Assembly (NCBI RefSeq): GCF_016901135.1
Contig: NZ_JAFEVL010000010.1
Coordinates: 310,001 to 374,000 of the forward strand
DNA from: Martinezella lusitana
GTDB lineage: Bacteria; Pseudomonadota; Alphaproteobacteria; Rhizobiales; Rhizobiaceae
Direction: 5' to 3'
Length of the DNA stretch: 64,000 nt
Shown here: piece after piece, positions 8,337-17,077 of the stretch
Layout: each line of letters begins with the position of its first letter
Numbering within the stretch: position 1 is the stretch's first letter
The notes under the pieces: model-generated
Databases searched by the model: none
What the model was told of the DNA's origin: nothing
What the model saw: only the letters and a program-made list of their open reading frames with translations
Made by a program: the position numbers and the translations under genes

Positions 8337-9193
8337 ACAAGGATTTCCGAAATGACGGCCCCCGCAAGGTCGGACAGGTCAAGGAAGTCACTTCGCTTGC
8401 CAATCCGATCGTCAAGGATATCAAGGCGCTGACGGTCAAAAAATCGCGCGAGGAGAGCGGCGCTTTCCTGGCCGAAGGTTTGAAACTGGTCATCGACGCA
8501 CTCGAGCTCGGCTGGACCATCCGCACGCTGGTCTATGCCAAGTCCGCCAAGGGCAAGCCTTTGGTCGAGCAGGTCGCCGCCAAGACGGTCGCCGCCGGTG
8601 GGCTGGTGCTTGAGGCCAGCGAAAAGGTCATTGCGTCGATTACCCGCCGCGACAATCCGCAGATGGTGGTCGGCGTCTTCGATCAGCGCTGGCGGCAGCT
8701 TAAGGACGTCAAGCCGGCGGCCGGCGAGACCTGGGTGGCGCTCGACCGCGTGCGCGATCCCGGCAATCTCGGCACGATTATCCGCACCGCCGATGCTGCC
8801 GGCGCTTCCGGCGTCATCCTCGTCGGCGAAACGACCGATCCTTTCTCGCTGGAAACCGTGCGCGCCACCATGGGGTCTGTCTTCGCCGTTCCCGTCGTCA
8901 AGGCGACGCCGGAAGAGTTTCTGGCCTGGAAGAAGAAGGCTGATGTCTCCGTCGTCGCCACTCATCTGGCCGGTGCGGTCGATTACCGCACGATCGACTA
9001 TAAGAAGAAGCCCGTGGTGCTGTTGATGGGCAATGAACAATCCGGCTTGCCGGATGTCCTGGCGAAAGAGGCCGATGCGCTTGCCCGCATCCCGCAGGCC
9101 GGCCGCGCCGACAGCCTCAATCTGGCGGTTGCGACGGCAGTCATGCTGTTCGAAGCCCGCCGCCATCTTCTGACCCTTAGCGAGAGCCGATGA
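8333..9193 (+). CDS. TrmH/SpoU family RNA 2'-O-methyltransferase
   Basis: A 286-residue SPOUT (trefoil-knot) methyltransferase that modifies rRNA or tRNA ribose. Seen: an N-terminal substrate-binding region ([18 protein letters not shown], then [12 protein letters not shown]), motif 1 [20 protein letters not shown], motif 2 [12 protein letters not shown] and motif 3 [20 protein letters not shown]. The order matches RlmB/TrmH. It overlaps the preceding methyltransferase by 4 nt and lspA by 4 nt, so the three genes form a tightly packed operon. The substrate cannot be decided from sequence. Confidence 0.9.
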   Translation: MNKDFRNDGPRKVGQVKEVTSLANPIVKDIKALTVKKSREESGAFLAEGLKLVIDALELGWTIRTLVYAKSAKGKPLVEQVAAKTVAAGGLVLEASEKVIASITRRDNPQMVVGVFDQRWRQLKDVKPAAGETWVALDRVRDPGNLGTIIRTADAAGASGVILVGETTDPFSLETVRATMGSVFAVPVVKATPEEFLAWKKKADVSVVATHLAGAVDYRTIDYKKKPVVLLMGNEQSGLPDVLAKEADALARIPQAGRADSLNLAVATAVMLFEARRHLLTLSESR

Positions 9194-9708
9194 CCGAGAG
9201 CGAGACCCACGAGCAGGCGCCTGCAAAACCCGCACTGTTTTCCCGGCCCGTGCCGATCCTGATCTTCATCGTCATCGCAGTCATCCTCGACCAGGCCGTC
9301 AAGATCATGGTCGACCATTGGCTGCCGCTGCAGGAGATGGTGCCGGTCATTCCGATGCTGGCACTCTATCGCACCTACAATCTCGGCGTCGCCTTCTCGA
9401 TGCTGTCGGGCATGGATGGCTGGTTCATCGTCGGCATGCGGCTCGTCATCGTCGTCTTCGTCCTGTGGCTTTGGCGGCGTGCCCCCAATCATCGCTGGCT
9501 TGCCCATCTGGGCTTCGCCTTGATCATCGCCGGGGCCCTTGGCAATTTGATCGACCGCTTTCTCTACGGCCACGTGATCGACTATATTCTCTTCCATACG
9601 CAGACATGGTCTTTCGCCGTCTTCAATCTCGCCGACAGTTTCATCACCGTTGGCGCCGGCTGCGTCATCCTGGACGAGCTTCTGATGCCGAAAAAGGCGA
9701 AAAACTAA
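9190..9708 (+). CDS. lspA: Lipoprotein signal peptidase (signal peptidase II)
   Basis: LspA cleaves the signal peptide of diacylglyceryl-modified prolipoproteins at the inner membrane. The 172-residue product has four membrane helices (for example [20 protein letters not shown] and [19 protein letters not shown]). The two catalytic aspartates are in the canonical contexts GNLIDR and FNLADSF, and the [11 protein letters not shown] motif is present. The N-terminal extension [12 protein letters not shown] is usual for rhizobial LspA. Lnt, the last step of lipoprotein maturation, is also in this window at 34.7 kb. Confidence 0.97.
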   Translation: MTESETHEQAPAKPALFSRPVPILIFIVIAVILDQAVKIMVDHWLPLQEMVPVIPMLALYRTYNLGVAFSMLSGMDGWFIVGMRLVIVVFVLWLWRRAPNHRWLAHLGFALIIAGALGNLIDRFLYGHVIDYILFHTQTWSFAVFNLADSFITVGAGCVILDELLMPKKAKN

Positions 9709-9763
9709 AATTCTAGCGTTTCCTTGAAGGCATCGGGAAGGATGCGTGTGTTAGCCAGACTGC

Positions 9764-12052
9764 ATGAGCACTCTGGCAAACCTGCAGGAAAAGCTTGCGG
9801 CTACGATCGCCCGTGGCCAGACGCCGCCAATCGAAGGAGCGGCCGATGGCGTGTCGTCCCTGATCACGCCGATTGAGACGCCGCGTCATGCCGAACAGCT
9901 GGCGCAGCGCCCGGCGGCGCCATGGAAGCTGCAACGCCGCTGGTTGAACGGCGGCGGCCTGGTTGTCGGCGCCGCGCTGCTCGCGATCGGCTACGCCGGC
10001 GGGCTGCCAGCACTGTTTGCCGCGCTGTGCCTTGTGGCGCTGTTGCTGATAGCGATGGCTATCTTCACAAAATGGAGCGTCGTCCGCGGTCCTGCCGTCA
10101 TTATTACCGATCTCAGTGAAAACGAGCATGATCGTTTTTGGGAGCGCAGGGAAAGCACCAGCCTGCTTGCAACCATCCATGACGCACTTGGCGACATTAC
10201 GGTTACGCGCGGTATCGACCGCCGGATTCTGGATGCCAATGCCACCTTCCGCAGGCTGACGGGCAGATCGAACCCGGAGGGCCTGACGCTGGAGGAAACC
10301 GGTCTCGTCTTCCGTGCCGTCACCGATGCGCAACATCAGGATGCGGAGATTGCCACGCCCGAAGGGCGGCGTACGTTCGCCTGGTACGATGTCATGTTCC
10401 GCGATCCGACGACGGGACAGTTGTGCATACAAAGCGTGGCGCGCGATGTGACCGAGGAGCGGCAGGTCACCCGCCTTCGCGAGGATGCGAGGCTGAAAGC
10501 CGAATACAACAGCGCAGCCAAGTCGCGGCTGCTGGCCACCGTCAGCCATGAAATCCGCACACCCTTGTCCGGCATCCTCGGCATGAACCATCTGCTTGCC
10601 CAGACGCGGTTGACGCTGGAGCAGGCCAATTATCTGACGGGCATTCGCCAGTCGGGCCATGCCCTGGTGCAGCTGGTCGAAGACCTCCTTGATTTTTCCA
10701 CGATCGAGGTCGGCCGTTTCCAGTTGCATCCGCGCAAGGAGGCATTGCGGCCGTTGCTGGAAGGCGTCGTCGAAATGCTTGCCCATCGCGCCCACGAAAA
10801 GGGCCTGGAAATCGCGGCGAGCGTCGCGTCCGATGTCCCCGAGATGTTGGAGTTCGATCCCGCCCGCCTGCGCCAGGTCCTGTTCAACGTCATCGGCAAT
10901 GCGGTAAAATTCACCCAGACAGGCGGCATCCTCATCCGAGCAGGCCTCAAAGGGCGGGACCTGACGATAACGGTCCACGACAGCGGTCCGGGGATGACGG
11001 AGGAAGAGCAGGCTCGCATTTTCGGTGAATTCGAGCAGGCTGGTTCCATCGTGGAAAAAAGTGCCGGCACCGGCCTTGGGCTTGCGATCTCCGCCCGCAT
11101 TCTGCGCGAATTCGGCGGTGGGCTCAGTGTCGCCAGCCAGCACGGCAGCGGCAGCGTGTTCACCATCCGCTTCCCGGTCGGCCTGGTCGCCGAGGAGGGT
11201 GGATACAGACGGCGTAACGCCGTGCTCGAGAGGTCACGCGTCCTGTTGCTGGCGCCGGAGGGCGCGGCAAGCACAGCTATTGCGCAAACCATCCGCGCGC
11301 TCGGTGGGCATTGCCGCCTGATCGGCTCAGGCGATATGGACGAGCTGCGGCAATCTTTCCCGATGGGGGAAGGCGGTGCCTGGACGGATCTCATTGTCGA
11401 TCATCGCATGGCGCCTTTGTATTTCCGCGAGGGAAGTGAACTGGCGACACCGGCGCTGCGCAAGATTTTCCTCGTCAATCCCGAGGAGCGCAACACCCAT
11501 CCGCTCGATCTTTTCGACGCCTGGCTCATCCGGCCGCTGCGCGAACAGTCGCTGATCGACGTCTTGAGCGGTCGCATGCGCGGCATGGAAAGGCGTGACC
11601 ATTCGAGTGACGGTGTGTCCGAGATCGGGATAACGACGCCGGAGGGCGAGGATCCCGCACTCAACATCCTGCTTGGCGAGGATGATCCGGTCAACGCGAT
11701 GCTGGTTCGCGCCATGCTCGCCAAGGCCGGTCACAGGGTTCGCCTCGTCGAGGATTTCGACGGCCTGCGTGCTCGCGCGCAAAACGGCGAGGCTCGGCCG
11801 GATGTCATCGTCACCGATTTCAACATGCCCGGCGGCACCGCAGTTGCCGTCCTCGCGCAACTGCGCGCCCATGAGCGCCGGCAGGGATTGCCGCCCTTGC
11901 CGATCGTCGTATTGACCGCCGACAGCCGCGATGCGATCCGCCGTCAGGCGCTGCTCGCCGGGGCCGATGCCGTGATCCTCAAGCCCGTCGATCCTGAGCG
12001 GCTGATAGCCACCGTGCAGAGCCTGTCGAAGGTGGCTTTCGAACGCGCTTGA
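9764..12052 (+). CDS. Hybrid sensor histidine kinase with degenerate and intact receiver domains
   Basis: A 762-residue membrane hybrid kinase. Order: two membrane helices (about residues 62-103), a PAS-like domain (about 130-235), HisKA with phospho-acceptor H262 in TVSHEIRTPLSG, HATPase_c (NAVKFTQTGG, GTGLGLAISARIL), a degenerate receiver-like domain (about 490-600), and a canonical receiver with acidic pair GEDD and phospho-acceptor D685 in VTDFNMPGG. In the degenerate domain the aspartate D546 (IVDHR) is kept, but the acidic pair is absent and the switch lysine is arginine (WLIRPL). No dedicated response regulator is adjacent. Signal and partner are unknown. No clear Shine-Dalgarno marks the start. 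Confidence 0.88.
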   Translation: MSTLANLQEKLAATIARGQTPPIEGAADGVSSLITPIETPRHAEQLAQRPAAPWKLQRRWLNGGGLVVGAALLAIGYAGGLPALFAALCLVALLLIAMAIFTKWSVVRGPAVIITDLSENEHDRFWERRESTSLLATIHDALGDITVTRGIDRRILDANATFRRLTGRSNPEGLTLEETGLVFRAVTDAQHQDAEIATPEGRRTFAWYDVMFRDPTTGQLCIQSVARDVTEERQVTRLREDARLKAEYNSAAKSRLLATVSHEIRTPLSGILGMNHLLAQTRLTLEQANYLTGIRQSGHALVQLVEDLLDFSTIEVGRFQLHPRKEALRPLLEGVVEMLAHRAHEKGLEIAASVASDVPEMLEFDPARLRQVLFNVIGNAVKFTQTGGILIRAGLKGRDLTITVHDSGPGMTEEEQARIFGEFEQAGSIVEKSAGTGLGLAISARILREFGGGLSVASQHGSGSVFTIRFPVGLVAEEGGYRRRNAVLERSRVLLLAPEGAASTAIAQTIRALGGHCRLIGSGDMDELRQSFPMGEGGAWTDLIVDHRMAPLYFREGSELATPALRKIFLVNPEERNTHPLDLFDAWLIRPLREQSLIDVLSGRMRGMERRDHSSDGVSEIGITTPEGEDPALNILLGEDDPVNAMLVRAMLAKAGHRVRLVEDFDGLRARAQNGEARPDVIVTDFNMPGGTAVAVLAQLRAHERRQGLPPLPIVVLTADSRDAIRRQALLAGADAVILKPVDPERLIATVQSLSKVAFERA

Positions 12053-12208
12053 GCCGGACATTTGATTTTCGAATCAAGATCGCGCATATCCATCATGTCG
12101 CCTGAACCGATCAGGCGGCAATGACCGATAGTGGCTTGCGGCGACCTTCAACCTGCGCGAATTGCTGTCGTTAAGTTGGGGACGGGGCGCCCATTCAAAA
12201 ATTGCAAC

Positions 12209-12224
12209 GGGCACACTTCTTGCT
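12209..12224 (+). promoter_or_regulatory. sigma-54-like -24/-12 promoter candidate for olsB
   Basis: GGGCACA, CTTC, TTGCT: it matches TGGCACG-N4-TTGCW except at the first and seventh positions. GG at 12210-12211 and GC at 12222-12223 are 10 nt apart. The predicted start, near 12235, would give olsB a leader of about 70 nt. No upstream activator site was recognised. Confidence 0.4.
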
Positions 12225-12238
12225 TTTAGCAAAGCTGC

Positions 12239-12256
12239 ATGTCACTTTCCTGTCGC
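12239..12256 (+). promoter_or_regulatory. Weak Pho-box-like direct repeat upstream of olsB
   Basis: ATGTCAC, TTTC, CTGTCGC: two heptamers with 4-nt spacing, each matching 5 of 7 positions of the CTGTCAT PhoB half-site. Ornithine lipid synthesis is known to rise under phosphate limitation in rhizobia, which makes the site worth checking. Its position downstream of the -24/-12 candidate is unusual if both were real. Confidence 0.25.
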
Positions 12257-12304
12257 ACGAATTTGGTTTATGGCGCTATATCGGCCCGCAGGGGGAGAAT
12301 CGCC

Positions 12305-13183
12305 ATGTCCATCGAAATCTTGAATCGCGAAGCTCAGGGCGAAATGGTTCAGTCTTCAAAGGCAACGGTTGCGCCGGTTGCCAGCGATGTGCTCGGACGC
12401 ATCGGAAATCTAGAAACGCGCCTTGCTCGCACGGCGCGCGAGATCGATGCCGCTCAGGCCGTCCGCTATCGCGTTTTCGTCGAGGAGATGAACGCGCAAT
12501 TGCCGGCCGACGCCATGCGTCGCCAGCGCGATATCGATGGCTGGGACGCAATCTGTGATCATCTGCTGGTGTTAGACCGCTCGCTTGAAGGCGATCCGGA
12601 AGACCAGATCGTCGGCACTTATCGCCTGCTGCGCCAGGAAGTGGCCATGGCCAATAGCGGCTTCTATTCCTCCTCGGAATTCGACATCGACGCGCTGCTC
12701 GCTCGCCATCCCGACAAGCGTTTTATGGAGCTTGGCCGTTCCTGCGTGCTGCCCGCATACCGCAACAAGCGTACCGTTGAGCTGCTGTGGCAGGGCAATT
12801 GGGCCTATGCGCTGAAGCACGGCATGGGCGCGATGATCGGTTGCGCCTCCTTCCCCGGCGTCCTGCCGGAACAGCATGCGCTGGCTCTGTCCTTCCTCTA
12901 CCACAACGTCCTTGCCAAGGACGAATGGACGGTCGGCGCCCTGCCGTCGCTTGCCCGCAACATGGACCTGATGCCGGTCGAAGCCGTCAATCCGAAGAAG
13001 GCTTTGATGGCGCTGCCGCCGCTGATCAAGGGTTATCTGCGCCTCGGCGCCATGGTCGGTTCGACCGCTGTCGTCGATCAGGCCTTCAACACGACTGACG
13101 TCCTGATCGTCCTGCCGATCGCCAGCATCTCGGATCGCTACGTCAATTATTACGGCGCGGATGCCGGTCGCTTCGCAAGCTGA
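12305..13183 (+). CDS. olsB: L-ornithine N(alpha)-acyltransferase OlsB
   Basis: OlsB transfers a 3-hydroxyacyl chain from acyl carrier protein to ornithine, giving lyso-ornithine lipid, the first step of phosphate-free ornithine lipid synthesis. The 292-residue product is an autoinducer-synthase/GNAT-like acyltransferase with AQAVRYRVFVEEMNAQLP, DHLLVLD, GTYRLLRQEVA and MELGRSCVLPAYRNKRTVELLW, all typical of OlsB. The ATG at 12305 follows GGGGGAG. The longer frame from 12239 lacks a ribosome site and would swallow the leader. It converges on the cyclase gene with a 6-bp gap. A plsC/olsA-type acyltransferase lies at 29.6 kb. Confidence 0.95.
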   Translation: MSIEILNREAQGEMVQSSKATVAPVASDVLGRIGNLETRLARTAREIDAAQAVRYRVFVEEMNAQLPADAMRRQRDIDGWDAICDHLLVLDRSLEGDPEDQIVGTYRLLRQEVAMANSGFYSSSEFDIDALLARHPDKRFMELGRSCVLPAYRNKRTVELLWQGNWAYALKHGMGAMIGCASFPGVLPEQHALALSFLYHNVLAKDEWTVGALPSLARNMDLMPVEAVNPKKALMALPPLIKGYLRLGAMVGSTAVVDQAFNTTDVLIVLPIASISDRYVNYYGADAGRFAS

Positions 13184-13189
13184 CGGATC

Positions 13190-14599
13190 TCAAGGGATCG
13201 CAAAAATATCCATTGCATCCGTAATGCCTCGAAGCGCGACGTGATGAGATTGCGGCGTGAGGCCGCGCGTTGTCATCAGTTCAGCGGCGCGAGGATTATC
13301 GAGCACCGAACTGGTTGCGAATATTTCGCGTGACGTGGCGAGATGCTGGACGCGCGATGCGATATTGACCGTTTGCCCGAAATAGTCCTGCCGTTCATTG
13401 AGACTCACCGCGATGCACGGTCCCTCGTGGAGGCCGATTTTCAGAAGAAGATCGTCGCTGCCCCGCTCCTTGTTGAGGCTGAGCATGGCCTCGCGCATCC
13501 GCATTGCCGCGATCAATGCCCGGTCCGGTGTCGGGAAGGTGGCCATGACGGCATCGCCGATGGTCTTGACGACCGCGCCCGCCTCCGCCGCCACGATCTC
13601 GTGCAGGATGCCGAAATGGGTCCTGACCAGATCGAAGGCTGCGAGGTCGCCGACCCTTTCGTACAGCTCGGTCGAGCCGCGCAGATCGGTGAAGAGAAAG
13701 GTGAGGCTGGTGATCTTCAGTCGCTGGTCGATATCGATCGTGTCCGTGCGATAGATGTCGCGGAACGTCTGATTGGAGAGCAGGCGCTTGGCGGTCAGGA
13801 ACGGTCGGCGTTGGCCGAGCAGGGTGTGGAGAGCCTCGTTGGCCAGGCAGATCGACGGCAGCACGCGGAGGTCCGTATGGTTCTCCATCATGATGCGCAA
13901 GGGGCCGGGGCGCAGTTCGATGGCCTCGCTGTGTCGGTGCATGCGGTCGAAAACGAGCGAGAGGGTCTGCCGTTCCTTCGATGGTTCTCCCTTCACGTCG
14001 AGGAACTGCGCGGCGTGCGTGACGGGCTCGAAGATGATGGTAAATTCCGCCGGCAACTGAAGCGATATGACAGCCTTCTCGCCGGGCGGCAGTTCCAGCG
14101 ATTCCAGGATGAATTGATCGACTTTCTCCTCGTAACCCTCGTCGGGAAGGTCGACGCCGGAGCCCCAATAGATCTGTCGGAAATATTCGAGGGGCGGCAG
14201 TTCGTGCGGATTGTGAGCTTCGATGTGGCGCACGCGCGGACTGACGGTGAAGGTGACTTCAACCATCTCGTCGAGCGTCGGCTCGTAGCCGGCCGCGCAC
14301 AGCGTGCAGTTATAGGTTTCGCTTTGCACTGTTTTCAGCGAGGTATTGGCATCCAACACCCCACCGCAGCCCGGACAGAGAACATTCCACGACATCTCGA
14401 ACAGGCCGAGGTGCGAGCCATGCAGAAAGGCGTTGATGGCCTGCTCTTCATCGAAGCCTTGGTCGGCCGCGAAGGCCAGGACATTCACGCGGTTGAGCTT
14501 GCGGTCGGGCGCCTCAACAACGAGCCGCTCGATAGCATCGACAATATCCGACCGCGCTGAATGGCGCAGTACTCCGAACAGGACCTGAGCTTCACTCAT
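13190..14599 (-). CDS. Class III adenylate/guanylate cyclase with N-terminal zinc-ribbon-like region
   Basis: A 469-residue soluble nucleotide cyclase. The C-terminal third is a class III catalytic domain: SLTFLFTDLRGSTELYERVG, then KTIGDAVMATFPTPDRAL and GLHEGPCIAVSLNERQDYFGQTVNIASR. The metal-binding aspartates in FTDLRGS and IGDAVMA are present. The N-terminal region is of the DUF5939 type and contains two cysteine pairs (CPGCGG and CTLC, about residues 75-101) that could bind zinc. No membrane segment is seen, so it is probably a cytoplasmic sensor. Rhizobia carry many such cyclases; the stimulus is not evident. Confidence 0.88.
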   Translation of the reverse strand: MSEAQVLFGVLRHSARSDIVDAIERLVVEAPDRKLNRVNVLAFAADQGFDEEQAINAFLHGSHLGLFEMSWNVLCPGCGGVLDANTSLKTVQSETYNCTLCAAGYEPTLDEMVEVTFTVSPRVRHIEAHNPHELPPLEYFRQIYWGSGVDLPDEGYEEKVDQFILESLELPPGEKAVISLQLPAEFTIIFEPVTHAAQFLDVKGEPSKERQTLSLVFDRMHRHSEAIELRPGPLRIMMENHTDLRVLPSICLANEALHTLLGQRRPFLTAKRLLSNQTFRDIYRTDTIDIDQRLKITSLTFLFTDLRGSTELYERVGDLAAFDLVRTHFGILHEIVAAEAGAVVKTIGDAVMATFPTPDRALIAAMRMREAMLSLNKERGSDDLLLKIGLHEGPCIAVSLNERQDYFGQTVNIASRVQHLATSREIFATSSVLDNPRAAELMTTRGLTPQSHHVALRGITDAMDIFAIP

Positions 14600-14676
14600 C
14601 CCTGTAATCTACACCGAATTGATGCGGCAGCCCATCACCTTTGTTCGGTCACGGGCTCCGCCATCTGGCGTAGCGG

Positions 14677-16965
14677 CTACGATCCTGCACCATAGGCGGC
14701 GATGGCGGCCATGTTGACGATGTCGGAATCCTTGGCGCCCATGGAGGTGATCTGCACCGGCTTGTCGAGCCCGACGAGCAGCGGCCCGATCACTGTGGAA
14801 CCGCCGAGTTCCTGCAGCATCTTGGTGGAGATCGCGGCCGAGTGGAACGCCGGCATGACAAGCACGTTTGCCGGTCCGGAGAGCCGCGAGAAGGGATAGA
14901 GGCTCTCCATGATCTTGCGGTTCAGCGCCACGTCAGCGGCCATTTCGCCGTCGAATTCGAAGTTCACATAGCGCTTGTCGAGGATGCTGACGGCTTCACG
15001 CACCCGCTCGGAGCGTTCGCCCGACGGATGGCCGAAGGTGGAATAGGCGAGCATGGCGACGCGCGGCTCATAGCCCATGCGCCGGGTGAAGCCGGCTGCT
15101 TCCTCGGCGATGTCGGCCAGCTCCTCGGCCGTTGGCATGTCGTGCACGGCGGTATCGGCGACGAAGACGGTGCGGCCGCGGGCGATCACCAGCGACACGC
15201 CGATAACCCGGTGCCCAGGCTTCGCGTCGATGCAGCGGCGCACGTCTCCGAGCGCTGTCGAATAGTTGCGCGTCACGCCCGTCACCATGCCGTCGGCATC
15301 GCCCAATGCCACCATGCAGGCGGCGAAGTGATTGCGATCGTTATGGATCAGACGCGTCACGTCGCGGTGCAGGTAGCCCTGGCGCTGCAGCCGGGCATAG
15401 AGATAGTCGATATAGGCATCGACCCGCTTAGAAATGCGGGCGTTGACGATTTCGAGACCGGGGCGATTGAGGTCGATGCCGGCGCGTTCGGCGGTGGAGT
15501 GGATCAGATCCTCGCGGCCGAGCAGGATGGCGGTGCCGAGCCCCTGGTTGGCATAGGAGAGGGCGGCGCGCATGACCTGCTCTTCTTCCGCCTCGGCAAA
15601 GACGATGCGCTTCTGATGCCGGCGCACGCGCTCGTAGAGCTGAGCCAGCGTCGAGGCGATCGGATCGCGCCTGGCGGAAAGCTCGCGGGCATAGGCGGCC
15701 ATATCGGGCATTTCACGGCGGGCCACACCACTCTCGATCGCCGCCTTGGCCACGGCCACCGGGATCGCCGAGATCAGGCGCGGATCGAACGGCACGGGAA
15801 TGATGTATTGCGCGCCGAAACGCGGCCTTGCGCCCTGATAGGCTGCCACGACGTCGTCAGGCACGTCTTCGCGCGCAAGGCTTGCGAGCGCGTGGACGGC
15901 TGCGATCTTCATCTCGTCGTTGATGGTGGTGGCGCGCACGTCGAGCGCGCCGCGGAAGATGTAGGGAAAGCCGAGGACGTTGTTGACCTGGTTCGGATAG
16001 TCCGAGCGCCCGGTCGCCATGATCGCATCGTCGCGGATACGGGCGACTTCCTCCGGCGTGATTTCCGGATCGGGATTGGCCATGGCGAAGATGATCGGCT
16101 TGTCTGCCATCGAACGGATCATCTCGGCGGAGAAGGCGTCTTTCTGCGACAGGCCGAACACGACGTCTGCCCCCTTCATCGCCTCTTCCAGCGTGCGCTT
16201 GTCGGTCTTGACCGCATGCGCCGATTTCCACTGGTTCATGCCCTCGCTGCGGCCCTGGTAGATCACGCCCTTCGTGTCGCAAAGGACGACGTTTTCCGGG
16301 TTGAAGCCCATGGCCTTGATCAGCTCGACGCAGGCGATTGCGGCGGCACCGGCGCCGTTGCAGACGAGCTTGGTGGTCTTGAGGTCACGACCCGTCAGCT
16401 CGAGAGCGTTGATCAGGCCGGCGGCGGCGATGATGGCGGTGCCGTGCTGGTCATCATGGAAGACGGGGATGTCCATGAGTTCGCGCAGGCGCTGCTCGAT
16501 GATAAAGCAGTCGGGCGCCTTGATGTCTTCGAGATTGATGCCGCCGAAGGAGGGACCGAGATAGCGCACGCAATTGATGAATTCATCGACATTCTCGGTA
16601 TCGATCTCGAGGTCGATCGAATCGACGTCGGCAAAGCGCTTGAAGAGAACTGCCTTGCCTTCCATGACAGGTTTGGAGGCCAGTGCCCCGAGATTGCCCA
16701 GGCCGAGAATGGCTGTGCCGTTGGAGATGACGGCCACCATGTTGCCGCGCGTGGTATAGTCATAGGCTGTGGCGGGATCGGCGGCGATCGCCTTCACGGG
16801 AACGGCGACACCGGGCGAATAGGCAAGGGAAAGATCGCGCTGCGTCGCCATTGGCTTGGTCGGATTGATCTCGAGCTTGCCGGGGCGGCCCTGCCTGTGG
16901 AAATCCAGTGCCTCCTGATCGGTGATCCCCGCTCCTGGACGCGACTTGCTCTTGTTGTCAGCCAT
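14677..16965 (-). CDS. tme: Malic enzyme fused to a phosphotransacetylase-like domain (NADP-type, Tme/MaeB)
   Basis: The enzyme oxidatively decarboxylates malate to pyruvate, feeding pyruvate and NAD(P)H during growth on C4-dicarboxylates. The 762-residue product has an N-terminal malic enzyme domain ([44 protein letters not shown], about residues 1-430). A phosphotransacetylase-like domain (about 430-762) follows and is thought to be regulatory rather than catalytic. Rhizobia have two such enzymes, NAD-dependent Dme and NADP-dependent Tme. I favour Tme because I recall it beside mutS in Sinorhizobium, but cofactor choice is inference. It is divergent from mutS. Confidence 0.88.
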   Translation of the reverse strand: MADNKSKSRPGAGITDQEALDFHRQGRPGKLEINPTKPMATQRDLSLAYSPGVAVPVKAIAADPATAYDYTTRGNMVAVISNGTAILGLGNLGALASKPVMEGKAVLFKRFADVDSIDLEIDTENVDEFINCVRYLGPSFGGINLEDIKAPDCFIIEQRLRELMDIPVFHDDQHGTAIIAAAGLINALELTGRDLKTTKLVCNGAGAAAIACVELIKAMGFNPENVVLCDTKGVIYQGRSEGMNQWKSAHAVKTDKRTLEEAMKGADVVFGLSQKDAFSAEMIRSMADKPIIFAMANPDPEITPEEVARIRDDAIMATGRSDYPNQVNNVLGFPYIFRGALDVRATTINDEMKIAAVHALASLAREDVPDDVVAAYQGARPRFGAQYIIPVPFDPRLISAIPVAVAKAAIESGVARREMPDMAAYARELSARRDPIASTLAQLYERVRRHQKRIVFAEAEEEQVMRAALSYANQGLGTAILLGREDLIHSTAERAGIDLNRPGLEIVNARISKRVDAYIDYLYARLQRQGYLHRDVTRLIHNDRNHFAACMVALGDADGMVTGVTRNYSTALGDVRRCIDAKPGHRVIGVSLVIARGRTVFVADTAVHDMPTAEELADIAEEAAGFTRRMGYEPRVAMLAYSTFGHPSGERSERVREAVSILDKRYVNFEFDGEMAADVALNRKIMESLYPFSRLSGPANVLVMPAFHSAAISTKMLQELGGSTVIGPLLVGLDKPVQITSMGAKDSDIVNMAAIAAYGAGS

Positions 16966-17077
16966 TGTTCCTCCAAACCTCCTGTGGGCGACCGGTCCCT
17001 CTTGCCCGATAGCTGTTGTCTTCTATAGCGGCGCACGGATAGGGTGACACCTCATTTTTTGGAAAAACTGCACCTCC

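Noticed and set aside
14842..17028. A 728-codon open frame on the plus strand opposite tme
   Set aside because: It mirrors the malic enzyme gene exactly and shows no recognisable domain; long antisense frames are expected in GC-rich genes.
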